From assembly GCA_900314795.1 (NCBI GenBank), contig OMWP01000002.1, forward strand, positions 29,478-93,477: a stretch of 64,000 nucleotides of DNA, written 5' to 3'. Source of the DNA: an uncultured Eubacteriales bacterium. GTDB lineage: Bacteria > Bacillota > Clostridia > Oscillospirales > Acutalibacteraceae. Below are positions 18,701 to 27,333 of this stretch, piece after piece; the first letter of the stretch is position 1, and the number at the start of each line of letters is the position of its first letter. The notes below the pieces were generated by a model. It was not told where the DNA came from. It saw only the letters and a list, made by a program, of their open reading frames with translations, and did not search any database. A program made the translations under genes and the position numbers.

Positions 18701-19909
18701 TCTCTGGGCCGCGAGTACATCACTCCCGCTCTTGCTTCCGGCTTCTATCAGCCCGGCGTACTGAACGTTGTATATCTCTACACCGGCGAAGCACAGCCCA
18801 CTCCCGATAAGCAGAAGTACGGCGACATTGACGGCGACGGCTATGTCACCATCATGGATGCTACCGTTCTGGAGAGAGCGCTTGCGAAGATTGTTCCTCT
18901 GACTGATGATCAGAAGACCGTAGCCGACGTAGACGGCGACGAAAATATTACCGTTTCCGACGTTACTTACATCAAGCGTTACCTCGCTGAGATGAAGGTC
19001 AAGGGCAACCGCACCGGTCAGATCGTCGGCGAGACTCCCGTAGGCGAGCATACTTATGATGAACTTGTCAACGCTTATAACGCGCTGAACACCCTCTTCG
19101 CGAAGTATCCGGCTGACAAGTACAGCACTAATGCCGCTTATCAGCAGGCACAGTCCGCGCTGGCTTCCACCGCCGCTGTCGCGATGAATCCGTCCTCTGA
19201 TCCCGAAGACGTCGACGCTGCTTATGACACTGTTGCCGCGGCTTATGCGGCACTGAGCGCAGTACAGATCGAAGACGACGATAACGGCGGCACCATCATC
19301 TTCTCTAACAACAAGGGCTTCAGCACCGTCAACATCTACTATTGGTCTGATTCAGATCAGCCTGTAGAATGGCCCGGCGTTCCGATGACCTATCTTGATA
19401 CCAATGATTACGGTGAGCAGCGCTACAGCTTTGAGATGCCCGCAGGCATGACCAACTACATCATCAACGACGGCACTCAGCAGACCGTTGATATTCCGTT
19501 CACCGGCTCTACCGGCGTTTACATGACCGATAAGGATGACGAGGGTCATTATCTGGTAGATTTCTACGATATCGAACCGAATCCCGATCCTGATCCCGAT
19601 CCCGATCCTCAAGGTTACTTCCTGCTGACCGACAACTTCGGCTGGGGTTCAGCCTATGTTTACGCATGGGACGCTGACGGCAATGCGATCAACGGCGAAT
19701 GGCCCGGCGCTTCTCAGGCTGAGACAGTCACCAATGACTATGGCGAGACCCAGTTCAAGTGCTATGTTCCCGCAGGCGCTGTAGGCGTTATCTTGAACAA
19801 CGGCAACGGCGCTCAGACCGAGGATATCACTGACTTCAGCCATGCAGGTTACTGGATGGACGGTACTCAGAATGATCAGGGTCATTATATCGTCACTGCT
19901 TGGGATTGA
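15731..19909 (+). CDS. Secreted modular pullulanase with dockerin and starch-binding modules
   Basis: Cleaves alpha-1,6 links in pullulan and starch outside the cell. The 1392 residues run in this order: signal peptide (1-27, ending ASAA); CBM48-like domain (about 58-150); GH13 type-I pullulanase barrel with NWGYDPKNY (254-262), VVYNHT, nucleophile Asp373 in GFRFDLMG, acid/base Glu402 in YGEPWAGG and Asp486 in YTDNHDN; three MucBP-like segments around a starch-binding-like module (HYYNAKGWQWVNCYAYD); a type-I dockerin (about 1030-1096) with DIDGDGYVTIMD and DVDGDENITVSD; a FIVAR-like helical segment (about 1107-1177); and two CBM26-like modules (1187-1275, 1295-1392) joined by a DPDPDP linker. 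The internal dockerin suggests assembly on a cohesin scaffold (amylosome). It has its own promoter and terminator. Confidence 0.93.
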   Translation: MKIRRIISIALAVLMLMSVFTVAASAAEADLSGTGYSNQSYLENYAKEAAKVTDLGATYTPTATTFKVWAPEATSVMVKMFTTGTDAESGAAVLGTSAMTYNSTTGIWSLTKSGDLKNTYYTYLVTRNGVVSETVDPYAKGVGANGDRSMVVDLDSTDPAGWDQDNHVLFNNPGEAVVWEVHVRDFSIDVSSGVSEANRGKYLAFTEGNTSVNGEGKIASCVDYLVEHNVNCVQLMPVEDFASIDETDNQIKCNWGYDPKNYNVPEGSYSSDPYDGNTRIKEFKMLVQALHDRGISVVMDVVYNHTFVREGSPFSKTVPKYFYRMSNMAGNTYHNGSGLGNVLSTEKAMTRQYIQDSLLYWVNEYHIDGFRFDLMGCFDTASVKEWRSAIDKVDPRILMYGEPWAGGSDNGISNAVGKSNIASLTRVGGFNEGYSDALKGSHETATGTGFLNGGAATEVLKAAGGTASDFPGAKPEQMIQYTDNHDNFTLFDKILAANRTSGFKTAKDDPTLYNTNKNIVETTDAKVLGQVKIALTSSLTAQGIPFTVAGTEFCRTKYGDQNSYRSPDNMNAINWTRASKYKDVADYYVGLVAIRKAVSAFGDTSANAVSTISGCTAWQITNNKSGEWNKVIVALNNSASAKSISLSGSWNVVANGTKAGTASLGTASGSYSVPAWSGVVLVDSASFGNYTQPAVGSANLTVEHYTRDSATGSYSKAKTEKFEYKEGQTWRASQDLSILFDHTLTTTESTATGNATSGKATAGQNITVKFYYTREIGSAYLTVNFLDAITNAQVKAPMKYRLKDGDPFSVPATRVQGYQLDTSRVPKNTVDKFNSASPATFNFYYNKLSNTTTKVHYYNAKGWQWVNCYAYDDQGNEPLGAWANQGKRDKSKMNDDPDESDSKWLVVTVPSSACYVMFHNTNANAQVPDQGEPGYEVAGEAWIKDNVTSFNCSIVTSHIDLETGEKVSPDVTKSFTNVRSNQTYTTTPDTSLGREYITPALASGFYQPGVLNVVYLYTGEAQPTPDKQKYGDIDGDGYVTIMDATVLERALAKIVPLTDDQKTVADVDGDENITVSDVTYIKRYLAEMKVKGNRTGQIVGETPVGEHTYDELVNAYNALNTLFAKYPADKYSTNAAYQQAQSALASTAAVAMNPSSDPEDVDAAYDTVAAAYAALSAVQIEDDDNGGTIIFSNNKGFSTVNIYYWSDSDQPVEWPGVPMTYLDTNDYGEQRYSFEMPAGMTNYIINDGTQQTVDIPFTGSTGVYMTDKDDEGHYLVDFYDIEPNPDPDPDPDPQGYFLLTDNFGWGSAYVYAWDADGNAINGEWPGASQAETVTNDYGETQFKCYVPAGAVGVILNNGNGAQTEDITDFSHAGYWMDGTQNDQGHYIVTAWD

Positions 19910-19957
19910 TCTTTCTATCCGTTCGATCTGAATTGAAAACTAAATGAATCCTATCAA

Positions 19958-19988
19958 GGGAGCAGACTTCGGTCTGCTCTCTGTTTTT
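19958..19988 (+). terminator. Rho-independent terminator after the pullulanase gene
   Basis: Stem GGGAGCAGAC / GTCTGCTCTC with a TTCG loop, followed by TGTTTTT. Confidence 0.9.
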
Positions 19989-20071
19989 ATGTCAACTTAC
20001 TTGAAATTCTGTTGTATTCATGGTACTATAAAATCGTATATCTATAATCTATTAGAGACTTGGTGATTGAT

Positions 20072-20653
20072 ATGGATTTATTTGAGAAAGCCGTCGCATT
20101 TGCATTGCACGCACATGCGGGACAGGTTCGAAAAAAGAGCGGTACGCCGTATATCCTGCATCCGATGGAGGCGACGACGATCGCGTCAACATTGACGGAT
20201 GACCGTGAGGTGCTTGCGGCAGTGATGCTCCATGATACGGTAGAGGATACCGATACCACATTGGATGATATTCGTCGGGAGTTCGGCGATCGTGTGGCAC
20301 AGCTCGTACAGGGTGAGACGGAGAACGAGTATCCCGAGCTGACGCGCGAAGAAAGCTGGAAGCTGAGAAAAGAAGAGTCGCTTATGCGGTTACGCAAAAA
20401 TGAGGATCGTTCCGTCAAGATCATGTGGCTGTCGGATAAGCTGTCAAATGCACGATCGCTGCTCCGTATTTTTGTGCAGCAGGGCGACAATATGTGGAAG
20501 ATGTTTCATCAAAAAGATAAGCGTGTGCAGGAATGGTATTATCGTGCTGTTGGCGAGGCGCTGTCTGATTTCTCCGAAACACCGGCTTATCATGAGTATA
20601 TCGCTTTGATCAATATTATTTTTGGAGGTCAACATGAAGTCGCAACTGCATAA
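20072..20653 (+). CDS. HD-domain phosphohydrolase resembling the (p)ppGpp hydrolase domain
   Basis: A 193-residue, single-domain HD protein close to the hydrolase half of Rel/SpoT (MESH1-like). Motifs are HAHAGQVRKKSGTPYILHP near residue 13 and the metal/catalytic MLHDTVEDTDTTLDDI near 55, followed by FGDRVAQLVQG. It lacks the synthetase, TGS and ACT domains. It may hydrolyse alarmones or another nucleotide such as NADPH, as MESH1 enzymes can. The start is the ATG at 20072; GTG at 20063 is an alternative in the same frame. It overlaps the next gene by 20 bases and so is co-translated with the STAS-kinase protein. Confidence 0.82.
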   Translation: MDLFEKAVAFALHAHAGQVRKKSGTPYILHPMEATTIASTLTDDREVLAAVMLHDTVEDTDTTLDDIRREFGDRVAQLVQGETENEYPELTREESWKLRKEESLMRLRKNEDRSVKIMWLSDKLSNARSLLRIFVQQGDNMWKMFHQKDKRVQEWYYRAVGEALSDFSETPAYHEYIALINIIFGGQHEVATA

Positions 20654-21803
20654 CAGAACCTTGACGATTTGTCTTGAAGGCCGTATCGACTCACACCGTG
20701 CTCCGACGGTTGAGATAGAGATCAATAATATCATCAAACAATCTGAGTTTGAACATCTTGTACTTGACGCAGAGCCTATGAGTTATATCAGCAGTGCAGG
20801 TCTGCGCATTGTTCTGAAGCTGCTCAAAACTCATCACGATCTCAAGATGATCAATGTCAGCACCGAGATCTATGAGATCTTGGAGATGACCGGTTTTACT
20901 GAGATGATGGAGATCGAAAAAGCGCTCAAGCGTATTGACGTCTCGGGTAAAAAGATCATCGGTAAGGGCGCTAACGGTGTGATCTACCGTATTGATAATG
21001 ATACCATCGTCAAGGTTTACAACGAAGCGGATACGCTTGAACATATCAAGGCGGAGCATGATATGTCCCGTATTGCGTTTATCCTGGGTATCCCCACCGC
21101 GATCCCGTTCGGTATTGTAAAGGTAGGGGAGAGATACGGCTCGATCTTTGAGTTGATCAACGCCAAGACCTTTGCGGAGCTTTTGCAGGAGGATCCGACA
21201 CAGGTGGAGTTTGTCGCGCAGCAGACGGTCGAGCTTGCTCATATCCTGCATGAAACCGAGGCGCCCGAGGGGATCCCGCTTCACAGCGATGTTGCCCGAC
21301 AGTGGCTGGGTGAGGCTAAGAGCAGCTTTGATGCGGAGCATTTCGCTAAGCTCAGCGCGCTGATCGAGGCGATCCCCGAGACAAATACCATGCTGCACGG
21401 CGATCTGCATATCAAGAACATCATGCAGTATGAGGATGAAGCGCTTCTGATCGATATGGATACCCTCAGCGCGGGTCACCCGATCTATGAGCTGGCGTGT
21501 ATTTATAACGCGTACGAGGGCTTCGGCATTTGTGACCCGAATGTTTTCAAAAACTTTTTGTCGGTGGATGAAAGCGTGGTAAAGCCCCTTTTGCACCGTA
21601 TTCTGGAGTTGTACCTCGATACCGATGATGAGGACAGGATCAATGAGGTAAAGGAAAAAGCCTCGGTGATCGGTCTGCTGCGTGTATTGCGTAGGACCAT
21701 CCGCATCGGTGAACAGGATACCCCCGAGGGTAAAAAGCTAATAGAAGAGTGTCGCAACCGCATCAATCGTTCCGTCGATCATCTGGATACGCTGACATTC
21801 TGA
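20634..21803 (+). CDS. STAS domain fused to a phosphotransferase (APH-like kinase)
   Basis: The first ~95 residues are a STAS domain of the anti-sigma-factor-antagonist (RsbV/SpoIIAA) type, with the phosphorylatable serine in YISSAGLRIV (Ser53 or Ser54). From about residue 105 a kinase-like fold follows: glycine loop IIGKGANGVIYRI, lysine in TIVKVYN, catalytic MLHGDLHIKNIM and metal-binding LLIDMDTLSAGHP, as in aminoglycoside/choline-type kinases. The start is the ATG with GGAGG upstream (20624-20628). The next gene encodes a PP2C phosphatase and RsbW-like ATPase, so these proteins probably form a partner-switching module. The substrate of the kinase half is unknown. Confidence 0.85.
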   Translation: MKSQLHNRTLTICLEGRIDSHRAPTVEIEINNIIKQSEFEHLVLDAEPMSYISSAGLRIVLKLLKTHHDLKMINVSTEIYEILEMTGFTEMMEIEKALKRIDVSGKKIIGKGANGVIYRIDNDTIVKVYNEADTLEHIKAEHDMSRIAFILGIPTAIPFGIVKVGERYGSIFELINAKTFAELLQEDPTQVEFVAQQTVELAHILHETEAPEGIPLHSDVARQWLGEAKSSFDAEHFAKLSALIEAIPETNTMLHGDLHIKNIMQYEDEALLIDMDTLSAGHPIYELACIYNAYEGFGICDPNVFKNFLSVDESVVKPLLHRILELYLDTDDEDRINEVKEKASVIGLLRVLRRTIRIGEQDTPEGKKLIEECRNRINRSVDHLDTLTF

Positions 21804-21817
21804 TTAAGGATAATACG

Positions 21818-23845
21818 ATGAAATTCATAAAGAAACTGTTTTCCAATATGGAAGCGAATATCATCTCCTTCACCATGCTGATTTTGCTGGTTTTCAGTAT
21901 CATGGTTTCGGTGAGCGGTTACGGCAGTTTTACAACGGCGTTTGAGCTGGAGTATGATACGACCACTTATCACATGGCGGATACGGCAGCAGCCATAGTG
22001 AACGGTGATGAGATCGATCTATATCTGGAGGAAGGCGCTGATAATGAGAACTATCAGCATACCAAGCTGAATCTGGATACCTACTGTCTCAAGATGGATG
22101 TATCCCTGATCTATGTGATCAAAGTGGATACAAAGGATTATAATCATTTTATATCTGTCTTTAACTGCGTCGGCAAGAATGCGCCCTATACCGAGTGGGA
22201 GCTGGGCTCGGAGCACGACACAACGAATGATGAATATCGTGAGACCTACCGTAAGCTGTATGACGGCAGCCTCGATTACGGCACGATCTATCGTACCGAT
22301 GATCTGAGGGGTGCGCCGCCGCATATCACAACGCTGGTACCGCTGAAGAATTCCAAGGGCGAAACCGTCGCCATATTATGTGTACAGCGTATGATGGATC
22401 GCATGGTAGAAGCCCGTAGACCGTATTTGATCTTGATCGCCGGCTCCGCCGCAGTGCTGATGCTCATCTCCGCAATTGTCTCCGCCGTATACCTGCGCAG
22501 GCAGATCATCCGACCGATCCACAAGGTCATCCGGGAGGCAAAGCGTTTTGCCGCTGAGAATAAACCCGGCGAAAAGCTGGGCGCGGATATCAGCTATATT
22601 GAGGATATCTCCGTTTTGGCGACTTCCATCGATAAGATGGAGGAGGAGATGCTGCAATACATCGACCACCTGACTGTCGCAACTGCTGAGAAAGAGCGTA
22701 TTGGTACGGAGCTGTCTCTGGCGACGGCGATCCAGGCAAATTCCCTGCCCAATACCTTCCCCGCGTTCCCCGATCGCACTGATTTTGATATCTATGCGTC
22801 GATGACGCCCGCTAAAGAGGTCGGCGGCGATTTCTATGATTTCTTCTTCATTGATGACGACCATCTGGCATTGGTCATCGCCGATGTGTCCGGAAAGGGG
22901 ATCCCTGCGGCGCTGTTCATGATGGTCACCAAGATCCTCGTCAACGAGGTCTCGCAATTCAATGCCACGCCTGCCGAGGTGCTCCGTCTGGTCAACGAGC
23001 GCATCTGCAAGCATAATCCCGAGGATATGTTCGTTACGGTATGGCTGGGCTTTTTGGAGCTGTCAACGGGCAAGCTGATTTCTGCCAACGCCGGCCATGA
23101 AGACCCTGCCGTGATGCGGAAGAACGGTGATTTTGAGCTTCTCAAATCCCGCCACGGGTTTGTCATCGGCGCGATGGATGCGGTCAAGTATCGTGATTTT
23201 GAATTCTCACTGGCGCCCGGTGATAAGCTGTTTCTGTACACCGATGGTCTCCCCGAGGCGACAGATCTGAACGACAGGATGATAACACTGTCCGGTATGC
23301 TCGATGCGCTGAATCAGCATAAAGAGAAGAATCCGCAGGGCATCATCGAGGGTGTGATCCAACGCGTCAATGACTTCGTCGGCGAAGCACCGCCATTCGA
23401 TGATATGACGATGGTGTGTTTGGAGATGAAGGGCGAGACGCCCGCAAGACTGGTTGTAGACGCCGAATGCGATGAACTGGATAAGGTCAACAGCTTCATC
23501 CATCAGCATCTCGGCGATGCGGATCTCAGTCCGAAGAAGATGATGGATCTGGATTTGGCGGTCGAAGAGATCTTTGTCAACATCGCCAATTACGCATACG
23601 GTGATGAAAAAGGCACCGCAGAAATTGTTCTTTCAAAGAATAATAACGCCGTTTCTTTGACCTTTGTCGATCAGGGTGCTCCGTATGATCCGCTCGCAAA
23701 GCCCGATCCCGATACCACACTCGGCGCCTCGGAGCGACAGATCGGCGGACTTGGGATCTTCCTCGTCAAAAAGGTGATGGATGAAACCTCCTATGAGTAT
23801 AAGGATGGCTCAAACAGATTCACTATCGTCAAGAAGTTCGCATAA
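21818..23845 (+). CDS. Membrane sensor with SpoIIE-type phosphatase and RsbW-like ATPase domains
   Basis: About 675 residues. An N-terminal membrane helix (IISFTMLILLVFSIMVS) is followed by an extracytoplasmic sensor of about 170 residues, a second helix (LILIAGSAAVLMLISAIVSA), a HAMP-like linker, and a PP2C/SpoIIE phosphatase with AKEVGGDFYDF, ADVSGKGIPAALFM, NAGHEDP and PPFDDMTMVCLE. The last ~130 residues are a GHKL ATPase with N box DLAVEEIFVNIANYAYG, G1 FVDQGAPYDP and G2 GLGIFLVKKVMD. Phosphatase (RsbU-like) and anti-sigma kinase (RsbW-like) are thus on one chain. It starts 14 bases after the STAS-kinase gene. No sigma factor gene is adjacent, so the target is open. Confidence 0.9.
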   Translation: MKFIKKLFSNMEANIISFTMLILLVFSIMVSVSGYGSFTTAFELEYDTTTYHMADTAAAIVNGDEIDLYLEEGADNENYQHTKLNLDTYCLKMDVSLIYVIKVDTKDYNHFISVFNCVGKNAPYTEWELGSEHDTTNDEYRETYRKLYDGSLDYGTIYRTDDLRGAPPHITTLVPLKNSKGETVAILCVQRMMDRMVEARRPYLILIAGSAAVLMLISAIVSAVYLRRQIIRPIHKVIREAKRFAAENKPGEKLGADISYIEDISVLATSIDKMEEEMLQYIDHLTVATAEKERIGTELSLATAIQANSLPNTFPAFPDRTDFDIYASMTPAKEVGGDFYDFFFIDDDHLALVIADVSGKGIPAALFMMVTKILVNEVSQFNATPAEVLRLVNERICKHNPEDMFVTVWLGFLELSTGKLISANAGHEDPAVMRKNGDFELLKSRHGFVIGAMDAVKYRDFEFSLAPGDKLFLYTDGLPEATDLNDRMITLSGMLDALNQHKEKNPQGIIEGVIQRVNDFVGEAPPFDDMTMVCLEMKGETPARLVVDAECDELDKVNSFIHQHLGDADLSPKKMMDLDLAVEEIFVNIANYAYGDEKGTAEIVLSKNNNAVSLTFVDQGAPYDPLAKPDPDTTLGASERQIGGLGIFLVKKVMDETSYEYKDGSNRFTIVKKFA

Positions 23846-23851
23846 ATAAAC

Positions 23852-23888
23852 AGAGCGCATGACGTTTTTTCAACGTCATGCGCTCTTT
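23852..23888. terminator. Bidirectional terminator
   Basis: A long perfect stem GAGCGCATGACGTT / AACGTCATGCGCTC lies between convergent genes, with T-rich or A-rich flanks on both sides. Confidence 0.88.
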
Positions 23889-23896
23889 GTTTGTGA

Positions 23897-24439
23897 TTAC
23901 TGAATATAGACGATTGCCGTCTTTTTGAATGCATTGAGGATTCTTCTGATACCCACATAGGCGACACTCAGACAGAAACCGTATTTCAGGATGATCGTGT
24001 TCTTCAAGACCAGTCCGATGACCACCAGTGCCACGGCAAAGATCACCATGGAAGATCCCGTGAATAGCTTTCTGACCCAGTGGCGTGAGCCGTTCTTTTT
24101 TTCTTCGAACGCTCTGAGAATATCCACAAAGCCGGTGAATGCGTAAATGATCAGCAGGAAAACCAAGATGGTGACAGATCTGTCGTCATACAGCGAGTAG
24201 GTAAACAAGCCTAAATCAAGAATGATGATCGCTTCATATAATATGATCTTTCCGCCGACCATGTGCCGTGCCATCCTCAGGTAATAGATCAGCTGACGTG
24301 CGCCGTAGAATAACAGCACGAGTGCGATGATCGCCGTGATGGTGCCGTAAGAATCCTTGGGCAGTAACAGCAAAAGCAGGGAATAGATCAGCAGAAGGAC
24401 GCCGATGATGAAAGAACGAATCCGTTGAAAACGACTCAT
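23897..24439 (-). CDS. DUF308/HdeD-like membrane protein
   Basis: A 180-residue integral membrane protein with about six hydrophobic segments arranged as repeated pairs (IIGVLLLIYSLLLLLLP, AIIALVLLFYGARQLIYYLR and so on), as in the DUF308/HdeD family. A cytoplasmic KK/RR-rich loop lies in the middle. Its start overlaps the preceding gene by four bases and it is the last gene of the minus-strand operon headed by the alarmone synthetase. The function is unknown. Confidence 0.75.
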   Translation of the reverse strand: MSRFQRIRSFIIGVLLLIYSLLLLLLPKDSYGTITAIIALVLLFYGARQLIYYLRMARHMVGGKIILYEAIIILDLGLFTYSLYDDRSVTILVFLLIIYAFTGFVDILRAFEEKKNGSRHWVRKLFTGSSMVIFAVALVVIGLVLKNTIILKYGFCLSVAYVGIRRILNAFKKTAIVYIQ

Positions 24440-25605
24440 GATCCTGTCCCTCCTTTGTTTTGATTGATCAGCATGCGAAAGTCTTTGATCCCTCTGAATC
24501 CTTTTTTGTTATACTCAACAGAGTAGCCCGCGAGTTTGTTTCCGCTTTGGAAGATACGGTTGGTGACCATACTCTTCTGCGACATCGCGGCGATAAAGAA
24601 TTTGCCGAGGAAGGTCGAGTTCTTCTCCGCTGTTGCAGTGGCGAGATATTCCTCCTGATATTGCTTGATGTCAAAGGGAGGGATCTCACAGCCGGAGATC
24701 TTCTCTCCGAGCGCTTTCCAATCCTTTGATGCATCTGCCTGCCGCGTGTGCAGAATACGGTCGATCTCCTCTTTGTATGGTTCGATCGCGTCCCAAGCAT
24801 ACTCATCGAGCTTGAAGCTGTCGATCTCACCGCGCAAGTACTTCATCGCGTAGATCATTTGGCAGAATGCGTGCAGATAGTCGGAGGGGTTATCCTTGAT
24901 GATCTCTTCATATTCGCCCCATGCGGGCAGGTATTTGTATTTGATAAAGCAGTAGTCGGGCAGGTGACCCGCTCTGCCGTGTCCGAGATTCATGATCGAA
25001 TTTTCCGACGGGGTATAGAGGCTGTTCGTATAGATGCTGTTCTCCAGATCGTCGGGGGCAGAGGCACTGTGTCGGAAGTTGAGCTGTTTTTCACGCGTAC
25101 CGGTTTCATCATCGAACAGCTCATAGAAGTAGCTGTTGGTATTGTTGATGACCAGGGAGGGGGTACCGGCAAAGTTTTGGTGAGCCCATGTATCGGCGAG
25201 GATGTGCATGGCGATACCGATCGCTTGTGTACCTTTGTTTTTGGCGAGGGTGACGGTAGGCTCGAGCAGTTCACCGTTGGGCTTACAGATCAGCCTGTAT
25301 TTGTTTTTATAACGCTTGGAGGCGCGGTGCGGCGTCTCGGCGTGCAGGTCATAGGGGAGAAAGTGGAACGATGCCCAGATGCGCGTGATATCCTGCAGAC
25401 CGATGATATCGGTCCTAGCGTCCATCAGCTCCAGCTGCAGTTGGGTGGTCGCCGCGGACAGCGGCGCCTTGAGCGTATCCAGCAAGGTACGGGTGCACAG
25501 GTCTACCATTTGGTCGCTGTAGCAGATCGCCAGGCTCTCCTCATGGGAATAGCCCGCAAGCATTGCCGCGGCGTAGGTGGCGTAATAGTGAAAATCCGCG
25601 TTCAT
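24436..25605 (-). CDS. DUF6765-like protein
   Basis: A 389-residue soluble protein matching my memory of the DUF6765 family. It begins MNADFHYYATYAAAMLAGYS and includes YSDQMVDLCT, FHFLPYDL and AMHILADTWAHQNFAG. The scattered His/Asp/Trp pattern recalls zinc-dependent phospholipase C-like folds (inference). There is no signal peptide. It overlaps both neighbours by four bases (ATGA-type junctions), so it is tightly coupled to the membrane proteins on either side. Confidence 0.7.
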   Translation of the reverse strand: MNADFHYYATYAAAMLAGYSHEESLAICYSDQMVDLCTRTLLDTLKAPLSAATTQLQLELMDARTDIIGLQDITRIWASFHFLPYDLHAETPHRASKRYKNKYRLICKPNGELLEPTVTLAKNKGTQAIGIAMHILADTWAHQNFAGTPSLVINNTNSYFYELFDDETGTREKQLNFRHSASAPDDLENSIYTNSLYTPSENSIMNLGHGRAGHLPDYCFIKYKYLPAWGEYEEIIKDNPSDYLHAFCQMIYAMKYLRGEIDSFKLDEYAWDAIEPYKEEIDRILHTRQADASKDWKALGEKISGCEIPPFDIKQYQEEYLATATAEKNSTFLGKFFIAAMSQKSMVTNRIFQSGNKLAGYSVEYNKKGFRGIKDFRMLINQNKGGTGS

Positions 25606-26084
25606 GCGCTGACCCCCTCTCGTGCCTGTTTCCTGATTTTTCTCAGCGTAACAGAGGAATAGATCAGCTCGAACAAAAAGATCATCCTTGTCACATCGAT
25701 GATGATGGTGATGAACAACGAGAGCGGATCTTCGATTTCATTGAATTTGGTGATCATTAAGAATACTTCGATCAGGATCATGACAAAACCGTAGACAGAT
25801 ATCATGCCGACAACAAACAGATAGACGGGTTTTTTACGTTTGCCTTTCCCTTCCGCGCGCGCGGATAATCCAATCCACACATACATCAGTAAGGTCAAAA
25901 CGGCAATAACCCATGTAGCGATCACGACAGCGAGTCGTTGCTCTTCGGGTGAATCCGCAAAATAGGCGCTGCCGAGAAACATGACGGTCAATAACAGTTT
26001 GATGAAAGCCCACAGACCGAAAGCGATGATGCCGGTACCTAAGGTGACCAGATTGTTTTCCAGTCGTCTGGTTTTAGCGCCCAT
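25602..26084 (-). CDS. Four-helix membrane protein of unknown function
   Basis: 160 residues with four hydrophobic helices (IIAFGLWAFIKLLLTVMFLG, VVIATWVIAVLTLLMYVWI, VYLFVVGMISVYGFVMILI and MIFLFELIYSSV). I do not recognise the family. The start overlaps the histidine kinase gene by 11 bases and the stop overlaps the DUF6765-like gene by four. Its place between a sensor kinase and the DUF proteins suggests a shared envelope function. Confidence 0.7.
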   Translation of the reverse strand: MGAKTRRLENNLVTLGTGIIAFGLWAFIKLLLTVMFLGSAYFADSPEEQRLAVVIATWVIAVLTLLMYVWIGLSARAEGKGKRKKPVYLFVVGMISVYGFVMILIEVFLMITKFNEIEDPLSLFITIIIDVTRMIFLFELIYSSVTLRKIRKQAREGVSA

Positions 26085-27333
26085 TATCGATCACTCCCTT
26101 TTTGTGGCGGATTTTTAACTTGTTGGATAATTTGACATGGAAGGTCAAGCCCTCGTCAGAGGGTACCGCCTCGATGGAGCCGCCATGCAGAACAGCGATC
26201 CGTTTCGCAATGGACAGTCCGATCCCGTGACCGCCTGTAGAGGAGGTGCGGGAGGAATCGGGGCGATAAAAGCGGTCGAACAAATGCTTGTAGTCAGCGT
26301 CCCGATCGACCTTGCAGGTGTTGTATACGCTCAGTGATGTGTAGCGAAGATCCTTTTTCAGCGATACACGCAGCTCGCCGTTTTCGGATGTGTATTTCGA
26401 CGCGTTCTCTACCAGCACGGATACCAACCGCTTGAGCTGGTCGGTGTTGCCGTTGATGGTGACGTCAGGTTGGATATCGTAGTTCATCTGTACGTTCTTG
26501 GAGCGGAACATTTCTTCAAAATCAGCGCATGCCTTTTCGGTCAGCTCACTGAGGTTGACCGACTCGATATCGGAGATCTCGTCCACTTCCTCCAGACGAT
26601 TGAGGGTCAGCAGCTCTCCGACAAGCTCACTGATACGCGCCACCTGGGTGGTGATATTATTGAGCCATTCACTCTCGCCGTTTTTGTAGGCGAGCACCTC
26701 TGCATTGGCTGAGATGATGGCGATCGGCGTTTTCAGCTCATGGCTCGCGTCGGTGATGAACTGTTTTTGCATACGCGAGTTTTCCTCAAAGGGTTTGACG
26801 ATGCGCCTCGATAAAAACCAGAATACCACGGTGATCATCACAATGAAGATGACCGCGATCAACGAGAGCATGACCGTCAGCAGATCGACTGCGTTATACT
26901 CATAGGTATAATCAACAAATACGACCATGTTCCTGTTATCGTCAACGCGGTAGCGGTAATTACCGTATTCACCGGTTTTATGCTCGTGCATCTTGACGAT
27001 ATCCGCCATCGCGACCGCCTTGCCTTCGTCGATCGATGCGATATGCTCTACGTTAGCGGTCACATGGTTATCCTTGCTGTAACTGACCGTAAAGTAGCGC
27101 ATGCGAAACGGTGATTCTTCGTTGTAATTATACAGGTGGATCTCATCCATCTTGTCGATCTCGCTCTTTTTGGGAACAGCTCCGTTATTCTCGATGATCA
27201 GTTCCGTCATGGAATCTGCGCGGTGGGTGATATCCGCATTCAGTGCGATCGAGACGATCAAGATCGTCAGCGCAAAGACCACGGTAGCGGAGATGAAAAC
27301 GCCGAGTACGATTTTTCTGCGTAGCTTTTTCAT
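26074..27333 (-). CDS. Sensor histidine kinase
   Basis: A 419-residue membrane histidine kinase. The first helix is near residues 8-30, with an extracytoplasmic region of about 120 residues and a second helix (LLTVMLSLIAVIFIVMITVVFW). There is no clear HAMP domain. The H box is FITDASHELKTPIAI, the N box LVSVLVENASKYT, and the G box GGHGIGLSIAKRI. It overlaps the response regulator gene by four bases, so the two form a pair. The signal is unknown. Confidence 0.93.
   Translation of the reverse strand: MKKLRRKIVLGVFISATVVFALTILIVSIALNADITHRADSMTELIIENNGAVPKKSEIDKMDEIHLYNYNEESPFRMRYFTVSYSKDNHVTANVEHIASIDEGKAVAMADIVKMHEHKTGEYGNYRYRVDDNRNMVVFVDYTYEYNAVDLLTVMLSLIAVIFIVMITVVFWFLSRRIVKPFEENSRMQKQFITDASHELKTPIAIISANAEVLAYKNGESEWLNNITTQVARISELVGELLTLNRLEEVDEISDIESVNLSELTEKACADFEEMFRSKNVQMNYDIQPDVTINGNTDQLKRLVSVLVENASKYTSENGELRVSLKKDLRYTSLSVYNTCKVDRDADYKHLFDRFYRPDSSRTSSTGGHGIGLSIAKRIAVLHGGSIEAVPSDEGLTFHVKLSNKLKIRHKKGVIDNGR

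Noticed and set aside
17675-19051. Long antisense frame inside the pullulanase gene
   Set aside because: Composition-driven shadow of the coding strand; no domains and no start signals.
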